A stretch of 64,000 nucleotides of DNA from Halocatena marina (GCF_025913575.1 NZ_CP109785.1:1364001-1428000), one strand, 5' to 3'. Positions 17,126-26,776 are shown, numbered from the stretch's first letter. The notes: generated by a model not told the origin, from the sequence alone. Program-made: numbers and translations.

Positions 17126-17502
17126 ATCTACCAGCCGAGGAATCAAACCAGTTTGGTTCATCATCTCGTTAGAAATAGGTGGTTTTTGAACCAAACTAGT
17201 CGAATCATGATTCTGTGTCTACCGTCGGGAGAAAGCGTGCGTCATTGAGTTTCGAGCGGATTGGCTCGACTGGCTGTTACGCTTGCATATCAGTCATATG
17301 AGAACCAATCCCGTGTGGTCGTCTGTACTGCTCACACCACACACGAGCACAAAAAATGACGTATCGAGTACTGTCGAGCGGCACAACACTCGACACCACT
17401 ACTCAACGGCACAGCGTCAGTCTCCACAGTCTTACACGAGTACGGGGCCACCCGTATCAGAAGCTAGCCCTTGTGCTCGTGGATGTCACTTGGCAAGATT
17501 CG
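17126..17502. other. Intergenic, 377 bp, with inverted repeat
   Basis: This spacer lies between two convergent genes. A perfect 11-base inverted repeat (AGTTTGGTTCA at 17150-17160 and its complement at 17187-17197) starts 25 bases after the helicase stop, with a T-run near 17183-17187, so it may act as a terminator or processing hairpin. Frames to the right are unconvincing. Confidence 0.5.
17150..17197. terminator. Possible hairpin after helicase gene
   Basis: Two 11-base arms complement exactly around a 26-base loop; the position 25 bases after the stop at 17125 suits a 3' end. Archaeal terminators are usually simple T-runs, so this could also be a protein-binding site. Confidence 0.35.
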
Positions 17503-17805
17503 TTAGACAGGCGATAAATCAACGCCAATATCAACCGTGACACCGCCGGTACTGGCGTTCGCGTCAGCATTAGCAACGTTAGAGTTGACGTTGGTGTTGG
17601 TGTTCGAGAGATTGTTGTTGTTTGTATTATTGTTCTCGTTCTCAACCACAATCACGGGATTGTTAGTCGTGGTGTCGGCGTTGTTGTCCGAGTTGTCATT
17701 CACTTTTTTATCGTACGATGTCGCAACGGCTGGTCCGACACACGCTCCCGCAATCATGCCCACAAGCATGAGAGCGGTCACTGTTACCTGAATTGTGCGT
17801 TTCAT
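17503..17805 (-). CDS. Exported Asn/Thr-rich low-complexity protein
   Basis: A 100-residue protein. The ATG at 17803-17805 gives MKRTIQVTVTALMLVGMIAG followed by an Ala-rich cleavage region (AVATS), a normal Sec signal peptide. The mature part is dominated by Asn and Thr (NNNTNNNNLS, NTNTNVNSNV) and ends with an alternating Val/Asp strand (VTVDIGVDL). It looks like a small haloarchaeal family of repeat-rich secreted proteins with the same signal and ending, known to me only as hypothetical. The Asn-x-Ser/Thr content offers many N-glycosylation sequons. Function unknown; a cell-surface or matrix role is an inference. Confidence 0.7.
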   Translation of the reverse strand: MKRTIQVTVTALMLVGMIAGACVGPAVATSYDKKVNDNSDNNADTTTNNPVIVVENENNNTNNNNLSNTNTNVNSNVANADANASTGGVTVDIGVDLSPV

Positions 17806-18344
17806 AGCTGATGGTTCGCTGGCTCCGGGCCTACCTATCTGACGACTGCTCGCCAAAACGCTAGTCGGTAGGGACCGTCCAGCTCATCTCCCCACTTACA
17901 GGGCCATCGTATAAAGACTATCTCTACATTTAGATATAGAAAGAAATAGCAGAAACAGTATGTATTGCATAATGATTTCGATAACGACTACGTCGTCCTA
18001 TTTTCTATCGATAAAGACCCCATACCACCAGTAATATATAATTAATATACTATTGTAGTAGATATGGTGTTTAGAGTATACTGGAGCAGCAAACTGTGTG
18101 TTGGAAACGTGGATTTTCGACGTTGAGATTTCACGAGGGATCTTCGTACAATCAATCTCACATAAGGAACTCCTCGTATTCGAGAGGATACGGACGAGAG
18201 ATAGCCCTGTTCAGATGCTATCGAGAGATAGACTCTCCCATGAAACATTTGTATTTTGATATTTTATGAGGTGTAAAACCCGTCGTATAGTGATTCTAAT
18301 GTACGAACGAATTGTTTGGTTATCCGTTCTGTGGAGTTTTCAAG
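17806..18344. other. Intergenic, 539 bp
   Basis: The left part is the promoter side of the Asn/Thr-rich gene; the right part, about 17930-18060 and 18240-18300, is AT-rich. The frames present have no coding character that I trust. No RNA gene or mobile element is visible. Confidence 0.5.
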
Positions 18345-18989
18345 CTATTCGGGCTGAAACGACGCATCCATCAGCGATGTGAGACCGTGGCGAAGCCGCT
18401 TTGAAGCGGTATCTGTACTGATCCCGATCGATTCAGCCAACTCATCCAGCGTGATCTGTTGTGGAATTTCCCAATATCCCTGTCGGTAGGCGGTCTCGAT
18501 AATATCGTACTGTTCGTCGGTGAGGTCGCTATCTGTGTGGTTGACTGGGACAACAGGGTTATAGAGAGCGTTCAGTTGCATCTGGATATTGCTATCCAGA
18601 CAGCTCTCTCTGAACGTGGCTACTCGTACTCGATCTCTGAACTGCAGTCTGAATTCCCAAACACCGGCTGTTCCCTCGGCGCGCAGGACGTCAGCGCCAC
18701 TATCGATTAGTGGTTGGACGAGCGCGTCACTATCAGAACTCCACCGGATTTCAAAGAGTGACCGACCATCTACCTCCGTCAGATGGTGTATTTTCTCAGA
18801 GAGTTGGTTCTCTCGCACTGTCACTTCGATCTCTTCGGGGGGCGCTCCAGTCACCCAGAAGAGGGAAATGATGTCCTCTCGGAGCGGAACGAGTCGTTCG
18901 AGCTCAACGGCGATATCTGGATACTCATCGAGGAGACGACCGAGGGCAAACTGATCTGCTGGTATCGAAATGTCAGTTATCACGGCCAT
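18345..18989 (-). CDS. Bacterioopsin-activator-type HTH_10 regulator
   Basis: A 214-residue regulator of the short bat-like type. The N-terminal 150 residues are a ligand-sensing or GAF-like part (RWSSDSDALVQPLIDSGADV); the C-terminal 55 residues are HTH_10: LTDEQYDIIETAYRQGYWEI, then ITLDELAESIGISTDTASKRLRHG as recognition helix-turn-helix. It starts at the ATG at 18987-18989; a TATA-like TTTTATATATG lies at about 19037-19047, about 50 bases upstream. It stands alone, downstream of the TrmB-like gene on the same strand. Family members control redox, light or metabolic genes; the targets here are unknown. Confidence 0.88.
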   Translation of the reverse strand: MAVITDISIPADQFALGRLLDEYPDIAVELERLVPLREDIISLFWVTGAPPEEIEVTVRENQLSEKIHHLTEVDGRSLFEIRWSSDSDALVQPLIDSGADVLRAEGTAGVWEFRLQFRDRVRVATFRESCLDSNIQMQLNALYNPVVPVNHTDSDLTDEQYDIIETAYRQGYWEIPQQITLDELAESIGISTDTASKRLRHGLTSLMDASFQPE

Positions 18990-19057
18990 AGCTGTGCGTG
19001 TGGATGCCGAATCTCGTGAGGATTGTGTATCTATACATATATAAAATATTCTATATA

Positions 19058-19873
19058 TTACTTGACTTCTTCTTCTTGGGGGCCGATATCCGAATCCAGT
19101 CCAGTTGTGAGCAACCGCCGGAGGATCACTAACAGTCCGTTACCGACTCCGTCGCTCCAGAGGGCTGCCTCTTCTGTTGGGGTGTGTCGGCCAATCGAAC
19201 TCACCAACAGCGTCTCACGGTCGACCAACAGCAGCCGCCCGATCGTTTCGTCTTCGGTGGAACGAGGTTGGAGCCATTCGAGCTCCGATGCAAATAGGGT
19301 GACGTCGGGCAACGCCGTTGCAAGACGTTCGTGGACCGCCTCAGAGAGCGTTCCGACGTAGATCGCTACGCCACGATCGGCGGCAGCTTGCACTCGTTCG
19401 AGCAACTGATCGGTGATGGCCGTATTCCCACTCATAAACAGAATGGCCTCTTCATTCGCCCGGTCGAGAAAGTCAACCATTCGTCGCGTGATTGTCTCGC
19501 TCCCGGTCGTTGTCCAGACGCTCGCGTGCGTGTCGTTCGTCTGAGGTTCGATCGGCTCAAGAGCGTCGAGACTGGTCTGTAGACGCGTCAAGCGCGCATT
19601 GAAGCGCTGGCGCAACAGGGCGGTCGCTTCCGTGACCGAGATCGCGCGAAACTGTTGGGGCGAAGAGTGTTGTATATCAACCAATCCCTCGCGTTGAAGT
19701 TGCTCAACCGCATCATATACCCGCGTCCGGGGAACATCGGTAGCATCACTAATCTCTTTGGCAGTTCCGTAGGAAAGGCGAGTCAATGCGGTGAAACATT
19801 CGGCCTCGTACTGTTTGAGTCCGAGCGACTCCAGTGTCTCAATCGCGGTCGTGCGGGGAGTGTTGTGTTCCAT
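19058..19873 (-). CDS. TrmB-family transcriptional regulator
   Basis: A 271-residue regulator. The N-terminal winged helix (about 8-75) is typical: ALESLGLKQYEAECFTALTRL-type opening, then DVPRTRVYDAVEQLQREGLVDI as recognition helix and wing. The rest is the phospholipase-D-like TrmB middle domain (VASVWTTTGSE-like strand, then GRLLLVDRETLLVSSI). The start is set at MEHNTPRT (19871-19873), not the MMLM ahead of it. It is divergent from a close paralogue at 20253-21047. TrmB proteins sense sugars or other metabolites; full-length sugar-binding TrmBs are longer, so a different ligand is likely. Confidence 0.88.
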   Translation of the reverse strand: MEHNTPRTTAIETLESLGLKQYEAECFTALTRLSYGTAKEISDATDVPRTRVYDAVEQLQREGLVDIQHSSPQQFRAISVTEATALLRQRFNARLTRLQTSLDALEPIEPQTNDTHASVWTTTGSETITRRMVDFLDRANEEAILFMSGNTAITDQLLERVQAAADRGVAIYVGTLSEAVHERLATALPDVTLFASELEWLQPRSTEDETIGRLLLVDRETLLVSSIGRHTPTEEAALWSDGVGNGLLVILRRLLTTGLDSDIGPQEEEVK

Positions 19874-20252
19874 ACTCATCAACATCACTCCATTAAATCG
19901 GTGTTTCCACGCGCTGGTACATCTCTACTAGTTGCTACAACGGGGAAGGTATAGCCTTCTCGGTTGTAACCCCTCCCGTGACAACGATGTAACGGCGTGC
20001 CTGATAATAGATATTGGAGATGCTAATCATCAATAAACTACTATCGACACAGAAAATTACATCTCTTCAGGTCACGAACGAATATGATTCACTCGGATTA
20101 CCACAAAGAAACCAAGTAGTCGGAGCGTCAACCCTCTCGCGTGCGACATCGATGTTATTCACTCACATAACCAGGGGTGCAGATCTAGAACCGTGCGGTT
20201 GGCATGAGGCTAAGAAAAAAGCAGCTGGAGATTCAGCATCAGGGACTTGAAT
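19874..20252. promoter_or_regulatory. Shared upstream region of two divergent TrmB genes
   Basis: This 379-base spacer separates the two paralogous TrmB genes and must hold both promoters. It includes short AT-rich patches near 20010-20060. A frame across 20014-20250 runs directly into the plus-strand gene but lacks haloarchaeal composition, so I leave it uncalled. Confidence 0.5.
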
Positions 20253-21047
20253 ATGACTGATCCACCAGTGGCACAATCCGCTGCTATTGAACTACTGCAG
20301 CAGCTTGGACTGAGTCAGTACGAAGCCGCCAGTTACGTTGCACTCTTGCGGCTTGGAGAGGGAACCGCCCGAGAGATGAGTGAGACAACGGACGTTCCCC
20401 GGACACGGATATACGATGCAGTCGAAGGCCTGCAAGAGCGTGGGTTGGTCGATATCAAGCACGCCTCGCCCAAGCTCTTCCGACCGGTCGCACGCGAGAC
20501 CACACTGCGCCACTTCCATCACGAGTACGAGGATACCCTGACGAAGCTCGCCAATCGCCTCGCTGCTCTCGAACCCACTGATCATCAGCACGAACAGCGG
20601 GGTGTCTGGACAACCAGCGGACGCCCCGCAGTTGACGATCGGGTCGAAGAGTGCATTACGAGCGCCACTGACGAAGTCGTCTATCTGACTGTTGATAGTC
20701 TGCTGACCGACGATATCCTTGCACACTTACGCGCTGCCAGCGAACGTGGGGTCACGGTATTAGTTGCCAACAGTACAGCGGCGACTTACGAGCGAATGCA
20801 AGCCGCGGTGCCGGCCGCTGAACTGGTTGAAGCACCCTGGGAGTGGGACGAACCGATGACCGGACGGCTGCTCTTCGTAGATCGGGAGGCGGTGCTCATG
20901 AGTACGCTGCCGGCAGGCGATGGTCCAACGGAAACGGCAATCTGGGGAACTGGTGCAGAGAACAGTTTGGTGGTGGTTCTGGAAACGATCGTCGATTGGT
21001 GGCTCAGTTCGCCCGAGTCAGAATTGGAAACTGTTCTTGAGGAGTAA
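20253..21047 (+). CDS. TrmB-family transcriptional regulator, paralogue of the preceding divergent gene
   Basis: A 264-residue protein that matches the 19058-19873 product along its length: LGLSQYEAASYVALLRLGEG, DVPRTRIYDAVEGLQERGLV and the C-terminal TGRLLFVDREAVLMSTL. The start is the ATG at 20253 (a TTG two codons earlier is dropped). The DNA-recognition helix is nearly identical in the two proteins (DVPRTRxYDAVExLQxxGLVDI), so they may recognise related sites, while the sensor halves are more divergent. The divergent layout suggests auto- or cross-regulation from the shared spacer. Confidence 0.88.
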   Translation: MTDPPVAQSAAIELLQQLGLSQYEAASYVALLRLGEGTAREMSETTDVPRTRIYDAVEGLQERGLVDIKHASPKLFRPVARETTLRHFHHEYEDTLTKLANRLAALEPTDHQHEQRGVWTTSGRPAVDDRVEECITSATDEVVYLTVDSLLTDDILAHLRAASERGVTVLVANSTAATYERMQAAVPAAELVEAPWEWDEPMTGRLLFVDREAVLMSTLPAGDGPTETAIWGTGAENSLVVVLETIVDWWLSSPESELETVLEE

Positions 21048-21243
21048 TAGATAGCAACTGGCAGTTACGGTTTCTGGATGTTGAGTGAATACGGCGAGGA
21101 AATGCCATAATTATGATGCGAATTTATTAGTTATACGAAGATGGGTACTATCTATTGAGACGGCACTCTATAATACTCCCTCATTCACAACAGAAGTCCG
21201 CATCAGCGGAACGTATCCATGTACAGGGATAGGAAACTCCGTA

Positions 21244-21978
21244 TCAGACCGGCGTTTGAACTCCGATCCCGTAATCGAGCGTCCAGTCAAGGCGTCGTTC
21301 TGCACTGTCCGCAAACGACACCTCACAGACACCGATCAGGGGAACATCGTTTGCGTGGAAGCCGTTCCAGTGCGAGTGATAGCGAGTCTCATCGATGAGA
21401 CCCATCTCATAGGAACCATCTGGAACAATCACTGTCTCACCGGCAACGTTGACAGGACCACCATCCCCGGAGAGCGAGCGATCTGTCGAAAGCTGATTTT
21501 CGTAGTTCACCTCAAGTTCTTGTTCGAGTTGTGTGAACGCCATCTTCTTTTGATAGATTCCCCATGAGTCGTCTCCGTACTGTCTCCTGAGGAGGCGGCC
21601 CGCACTCCATAACCGCAGTCGGTAACGGGTGTCAACGAGGTGGTGAACCAACACAGCGGCATCTTGTACCGCGTACCGATTACTCGGGGTAATGGCCTTT
21701 TGACGTGTGTACATCCCAACTAAGTTGCCAGGGAGTGATCGCGGCTTCGTCCACGGAACAGCAACTTCTTCGTACTGCTCTCGCATCCGGTCTATATACG
21801 TAAGGACCTCAGACGGTGAGACGAACGTCTCACTGGTTGGCGATTTGAAGTCAATGGTACGGGTGGCTCCTCCACCAAATTTCGTACGGGTTGTTCCGAG
21901 ACAACCAGCGCTACCAGTGAGGACACCAAGACTAGCAGTACCGCCGACTCGCATAAGGAATTTGCGCCGAGAGGGCAT
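21244..21978 (-). CDS. Tat-exported lipoprotein of unknown function
   Basis: A 244-residue protein with a twin-arginine signal (SRRKFLMR) and a lipobox ending at Cys26 (LTGSAGC), the usual haloarchaeal form for surface lipoproteins. The mature region contains TYIDRMREQYEEVAVPW and a long helical stretch with many charged residues (RYRLRLWSAGRLLRRQYGD). It resembles no enzyme I can name. It is monocistronic and convergent with the TrmB gene. Function unknown. Confidence 0.8.
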   Translation of the reverse strand: MPSRRKFLMRVGGTASLGVLTGSAGCLGTTRTKFGGGATRTIDFKSPTSETFVSPSEVLTYIDRMREQYEEVAVPWTKPRSLPGNLVGMYTRQKAITPSNRYAVQDAAVLVHHLVDTRYRLRLWSAGRLLRRQYGDDSWGIYQKKMAFTQLEQELEVNYENQLSTDRSLSGDGGPVNVAGETVIVPDGSYEMGLIDETRYHSHWNGFHANDVPLIGVCEVSFADSAERRLDWTLDYGIGVQTPV

Positions 21979-22405
21979 TGTCTGAATTAACTACGCACTT
22001 CCGTATATCTTTTCTGTGCTGACCATATCCCTGACCTTTTGTATATATTTATGCCAATTTATTATTGAAGATGACTACAGAGATTCTTGTGGATGGACGG
22101 TCGGTATATGACGATATGAGACGGATGGGCGAGGTAGACAGCAAAGATCGTGAAGCCATACACTGCAATCAGGTCAATAACAAGTAGATACATTCACTCG
22201 ATCATAACTTAGCTGGCTACCCGTTCCTTCTACGTGGCAAGATTTTGTTCTAGCAACTAAACGAACATAATCTACTCAGATCAATAATCGAGAGCTTGTT
22301 TCACTCGATGTTCGTTCTTATACACTGAAAATATTACAATTATCTCCAGAAAAGATGGTCCAGTGTACGGAGCAGTAAATACGCTGCATCACATCTTATT
22401 CGAAT
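21979..22405. other. Intergenic, 427 bp, with a candidate small gene
   Basis: Apart from the candidate at 22071-22187, the spacer is AT-rich and holds the upstream region of the large PAS/GAF protein. TCTTATTCG shortly before 22406 lies too close to be its TATA box. Confidence 0.45.
22071..22187 (+). CDS. Candidate 38-residue protein with leaderless promoter
   Basis: The frame begins MTTEILVDGRSVYDDMRRMG and ends at a TAG at 22185-22187. A TATA-like TGTATATATTTATG lies at about 22040-22053, 20-25 bases upstream of the ATG, the distance used by haloarchaeal leaderless genes. The product is short and charged, with no family I recognise. It could be a true small protein or the 5' remnant of a lost gene. 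Confidence 0.35.
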   Translation: MTTEILVDGRSVYDDMRRMGEVDSKDREAIHCNQVNNK

Positions 22406-25400
22406 ATGACCTCGTCGGATCAACACATAACGCACGAGGATATACGTACTGTGTTCGATCGCTTTGACGATCCACAGACGCCGGTGACAGCAGCAGAGGT
22501 GGCATCCACTCTCGACTGTTCTCAGACGGTAGCTGTCGAAACACTTGCGACGCTTGTCGAGCACGGCACACTTCAAACGAAGCACGTCGGTGGGAATGAG
22601 CGTATTTGGTGGCATCCTCCCCACGACTCGTTAGAAATGCATCCGGAGACAGCTCAACTTACCGCACTTATGCAAGCGGTCACTGAGTACGCTATCTTCA
22701 TCCTCGATCACGACGGACACGTGACAAGCTGGAATGAAGGTGCAGAGCGCATCAAAGGATACACAGACAGCGAAATTGTCGGTGAACACTTCTCAGTCTT
22801 CTATACCGAAGCTGACATTGACGCAGACGTTCCCGAAACCAACCTCGCCAAAGCAGCAGTCGACGGTGAATATACGGACGAAGGGTGGCGGGTATGCAGT
22901 GACGGCACCCGCTTTTGGGCTAACATCACGATCACAGCGCTCTACGACAACGATGGCTCAGTGTATGGGTATACCAAAGTAACGCGAGACAACTCAGAGC
23001 AACACGAGTACGAACAACAACTGCGACGCGAACGGGATCTCGTCGACCGTATCTTGGACACGATTCCTGTGGGTGTCTCCATCTTCAATCCGGACAAAAC
23101 GCTGGCGCGGACGAATAGCCGGGCAGATCAAACGGTGGGACATCAAGATGAGAATGTTCACGAGGACGAGATTGACACTCTCGATGCGTCTGATACAGAC
23201 GACACAATCGTTCCCGTCGACAGTCGTCTCTACGATCGTGTCTTTGAGACGAAAGAGCCCGTATCAGACGAGGTTATTCGGTACGAACTCCCGACCGGAA
23301 AGCACCGATGGATTTCGGTCAACGCAGCACCACTGCTAACGCAGGACGGTGAACTCGAACGGGTTATCGTTACCGAAAAAGACATCACCCAACTCAAAAA
23401 CCAGACGCACCAACTCGAACGACAGCGCGACGAACTCGTACGCGAACTACAAGACATGTTCGCCCGCATTGACGATGCATTCTTCGCGCTCGACCGAGAG
23501 TGGCGGTTCACCTACGTCAACGAACGGGCCGAAGAGATCATCGAGAAGAGTGAAGCAGAATTGCTCGGCAACGTCGTCTGGGACGAGTATCTCAAAGGCG
23601 CTGAAACAACATTCCAGAAGGAATTTGAGCGGGCGATGACCACCCAGCAGGCAGTCACCTTTGAGGAGCACTATCCCCCACTCGATCACTGGTTTTCGAT
23701 CCGTGCGTATCCGTCTGAAACTGGCCTCTCTGTCTATTTCCAAGATATCTCAGAGAAGAAAGCGCGCGAACGCACTCTCGAACAGTCGAAGACAACGATG
23801 GAGACGGTCTGGGATGGTATTATAACGCTTGATGCTGACGACCGATTCGCAGTGGTCAACGATGCATTCTGTACAATGGTCGGATACGACCGCGAGAAGC
23901 TCATCGGTGAGCACGTGACTCTCATCCACAACTCACACATTAACGAAGAGGCCACATTACTGAACAAATCCGTGCTCGCTGGAGAGTCGCCCTTTGTGAC
24001 TTCGGAGTTCGATATGGTGACTGCCGATGGAGGGACAATTCCAGTCGAGGGTCGATTTGGTCCGTACAAGTATGGGGATGGCACGGACGGACGCACTGGC
24101 GTTGTCCGTGATATCACCGACCGTAATCGTCGCAAAGAGGAGCTCGAAACACAAATCACGCAACAGACAGCCACCGCAAGACTCGGTAAACGCGCCCTCG
24201 AGGAACCGGATCTCGATCGTCTGATGGACGAGGCTGTTGCACTTGTCGCCGAAACTCTCGACACAGACTACTGCAAAGTGTTGGAATTGCTCCCAGACGG
24301 AAATGAACTACTTCTCCGGGCAGGAATAGGGTGGAATGAAGGTATCGTCGGCACGGCAACCGTCGAGACAGACCGACATTCACAAGCAGGCTATACGTTA
24401 CTCTCCACCGAACCTGTCGTGGTGGAGGATCTAACAGCAGAATCACGATTCAGTGGACCTGATCTCTTGATTGAACACGGTGTTGAAAGTGGCCTCAGCG
24501 TCATTATCGGATCGCCAACCAATCCGTGGGGTGTCCTTGGCACACACGATCGGAGCCACCGTGAGTTCAGCGTCCACGACATCAACTTCGTTCGGAGCGT
24601 CGCTAACATCCTCGCAACAGCCATCGAACGTGCTAATCAAGAGCTACTGCTTTCGACTACTCGATCTATCGCCGAGGCAGAAACGTTTGAGGATGGTCTC
24701 CAGGCGGCACTGCACGAAGTCTGTACCGCCACGCAGTGGGAGTACGGTGAGGTATGGACCGAGTCGAACGATGGACTTGAGTTCTTAGGAGCAGAAACTG
24801 GTGTCGATCACACCTTTGCTCCGTTTTCTGCTGCCGCGAGGGATCGTCGTTTCAAGCGCGGAGAGGGACTCGTTGGCCGCGTCTGGAATACGAAATCACC
24901 AGAATGGATGGAAAACATTTCAAAGGTGTCTGATAGCGAATTTTTACGACGGAATGAAGCTCGTGCGGTTGGGCTGAAAGCCACGCTCAGCATCCCCATC
25001 ACGGCTCAGAACGAAGTTATCGCGGTGTTTGTATTCTCAATGACCGAATCGTGCGAGAAAAACGAGTGGATGGTCGAGTCACTCTCTTCGATTGCCAAAG
25101 AGATTGGGGGGGTAGTGTCTCAGCGGCGGATTGAGAGAGCACTCGAACGCGAGAAAGAACTCGTCGAACAGATTCTGGAAACGAATCCACTCGGAATCAC
25201 AGTCCTGACCGCAGATGGTACGTTTGCCCGGCTCAATACACGCGCCGAACAGCTGTTCGGACGATCTCGTAGAGAGTTACTCGGGCGGCAACTCACTCAG
25301 TCAGAGTGGCGTCTCTTCGATGAGAATAATCAGCTGATCCCCGTCAAGGATCGACCAACGACACAAGTACTAGAGACCGGCAAGAGCATACGGGATTGGG

Positions 25401-26776
25401 AGGCCAAAATCGAACGACTCGACGGGCAGTACAAGTGGGTTTCTGTAAATGCTGCACCAATAACGAATCCCGATGGAACGATTACACATTTCGTATTTAC
25501 GACAGAGGACATTACCGAGCGGAAACATCGGGAACGAGAGCTAAAGCACCAAATAGAGGCACTACAGCCACTGAATCGATACAATACGATTGTTCGAGCA
25601 GTCACTGAAGCAACAGTCGAAGAATCGACAGTAGCGGGGATTGAACAAGTTGTGTGCGAAACATTCGCTTCCTTCGATTTATATTCATTTGCAGTGATTG
25701 GTGAGTTCACACCTGACGAGGAATTTGTTCCGCGATCGTGGGGGGGAATCAACGAAGCGGAATTACAGACAATCCTCACGACGGATCCAGGCAGGAATCT
25801 TCAGATGGGACTGGGATCCGTAGCGGCGCAGACGAATACAGTGCAAGTGACCCAGACGGTCAGCGGTACCGACGCTGAATCACAGCGTTCCGTTGCCGAT
25901 CGAGAGTATCAGGCAGTCGCGTTTGTTCCGTTGAGCAACAACGGTGTCGTGCATGGTGTCCTCAGCGTCTATGCGACGTCGTCGTTCGCATTCTCTGAGG
26001 ACGACATGAGACTCCTCGAAGAGCTCGGTCGAACGATTGGGCTATCAATTGCAACGATGAGAAACCGACAGTTGTTGTACTCTGAGACAATTACCGAACT
26101 CAACGTCGAGATTGCTGGTTCACAGGATCCTCTCTTGACTACCTCAGAGCAAGCATCCTGCTCTCTCACGCTTGACACAGTCGTCCCGATAACCAGAGAG
26201 TCTTATCTCGCCTACGTAACCGTCGACAGCGCCATCCCTGAGGAGATCGCAACAGCGATCACTGGCAAGCCATCGGTCCTCGATGCACGGGTTATTGATT
26301 CAGACACCGATCACGAACGTGGGAAATTGGAGATTCACCTCTCCAATACTGCTTCACTCGCACAGATTATCGAGTACGGTGCGCATATCACGAAGTTTAT
26401 CGCCAACAGTGGAACGGGGCGGCTCGTCGTGGCCAGTCCATCGCGGGACGATACGCAGAGTATGCTGCGCTGGCTGTACCAGATGTTCGATGACGTACAG
26501 TTCGAGTCATTGCGCGAGATACCGTGGACGCCACAAGAAACGACTACATCATTAGATGCGCTTGATGTCGGATTAACAGAGAGACAAGATGAAGTCATCG
26601 AAACAGCCCACTATGCAGGCTATTTCGCGTGGCCCCGCGAGAGCACAGCGGAGGAGGTGGCTGCCGCAATGGAGATCACTCCACCGACGTTACATCACCA
26701 TCTCCGCAAGGGAGTGCAGAAAATCGTTGCAGCCTTCGTGGACCCATCAGGAGAACAGTCGGTTTCCCAACTCTAA
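22406..26776 (+). CDS. Giant PAS/GAF sensor-regulator with bacterioopsin-activator and HTH_10 domains
   Basis: A 1456-residue soluble protein with a DNA-binding output. Domains in order: winged-helix-like N-terminus (about 10-70); PAS (82-200, with VTSWNEGAERIKGYT); PAS (208-330); PAS (345-452); PAS (460-575, VVNDAFCTMVGYDREKL); GAF (595-745); GAF (750-905); PAS (915-1040); GAF (1065-1220); bacterioopsin-activator domain (1225-1375); HTH_10 (1390-1443, TAEEVAAAMEITPPTLHHHLRK). There is no histidine kinase domain, no receiver and no membrane helix. Most bat-type proteins have one or two sensors; five PAS and three GAF is a large set. It likely integrates redox, light or small-molecule cues; ligands and targets are unknown. 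Confidence 0.9.
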   Translation: MTSSDQHITHEDIRTVFDRFDDPQTPVTAAEVASTLDCSQTVAVETLATLVEHGTLQTKHVGGNERIWWHPPHDSLEMHPETAQLTALMQAVTEYAIFILDHDGHVTSWNEGAERIKGYTDSEIVGEHFSVFYTEADIDADVPETNLAKAAVDGEYTDEGWRVCSDGTRFWANITITALYDNDGSVYGYTKVTRDNSEQHEYEQQLRRERDLVDRILDTIPVGVSIFNPDKTLARTNSRADQTVGHQDENVHEDEIDTLDASDTDDTIVPVDSRLYDRVFETKEPVSDEVIRYELPTGKHRWISVNAAPLLTQDGELERVIVTEKDITQLKNQTHQLERQRDELVRELQDMFARIDDAFFALDREWRFTYVNERAEEIIEKSEAELLGNVVWDEYLKGAETTFQKEFERAMTTQQAVTFEEHYPPLDHWFSIRAYPSETGLSVYFQDISEKKARERTLEQSKTTMETVWDGIITLDADDRFAVVNDAFCTMVGYDREKLIGEHVTLIHNSHINEEATLLNKSVLAGESPFVTSEFDMVTADGGTIPVEGRFGPYKYGDGTDGRTGVVRDITDRNRRKEELETQITQQTATARLGKRALEEPDLDRLMDEAVALVAETLDTDYCKVLELLPDGNELLLRAGIGWNEGIVGTATVETDRHSQAGYTLLSTEPVVVEDLTAESRFSGPDLLIEHGVESGLSVIIGSPTNPWGVLGTHDRSHREFSVHDINFVRSVANILATAIERANQELLLSTTRSIAEAETFEDGLQAALHEVCTATQWEYGEVWTESNDGLEFLGAETGVDHTFAPFSAAARDRRFKRGEGLVGRVWNTKSPEWMENISKVSDSEFLRRNEARAVGLKATLSIPITAQNEVIAVFVFSMTESCEKNEWMVESLSSIAKEIGGVVSQRRIERALEREKELVEQILETNPLGITVLTADGTFARLNTRAEQLFGRSRRELLGRQLTQSEWRLFDENNQLIPVKDRPTTQVLETGKSIRDWEAKIERLDGQYKWVSVNAAPITNPDGTITHFVFTTEDITERKHRERELKHQIEALQPLNRYNTIVRAVTEATVEESTVAGIEQVVCETFASFDLYSFAVIGEFTPDEEFVPRSWGGINEAELQTILTTDPGRNLQMGLGSVAAQTNTVQVTQTVSGTDAESQRSVADREYQAVAFVPLSNNGVVHGVLSVYATSSFAFSEDDMRLLEELGRTIGLSIATMRNRQLLYSETITELNVEIAGSQDPLLTTSEQASCSLTLDTVVPITRESYLAYVTVDSAIPEEIATAITGKPSVLDARVIDSDTDHERGKLEIHLSNTASLAQIIEYGAHITKFIANSGTGRLVVASPSRDDTQSMLRWLYQMFDDVQFESLREIPWTPQETTTSLDALDVGLTERQDEVIETAHYAGYFAWPRESTAEEVAAAMEITPPTLHHHLRKGVQKIVAAFVDPSGEQSVSQL

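Noticed and set aside
20014..20250. Plus-strand frame of 78 codons ahead of the TrmB gene
   Set aside because: Composition is unlike haloarchaeal proteins and it lies within the divergent promoter spacer.
21085..21567. Plus-strand frame of 160 codons antisense to the Tat lipoprotein
   Set aside because: The minus-strand gene has a clear Tat signal and lipobox; the antisense frame is Cys- and Arg-rich and matches nothing.
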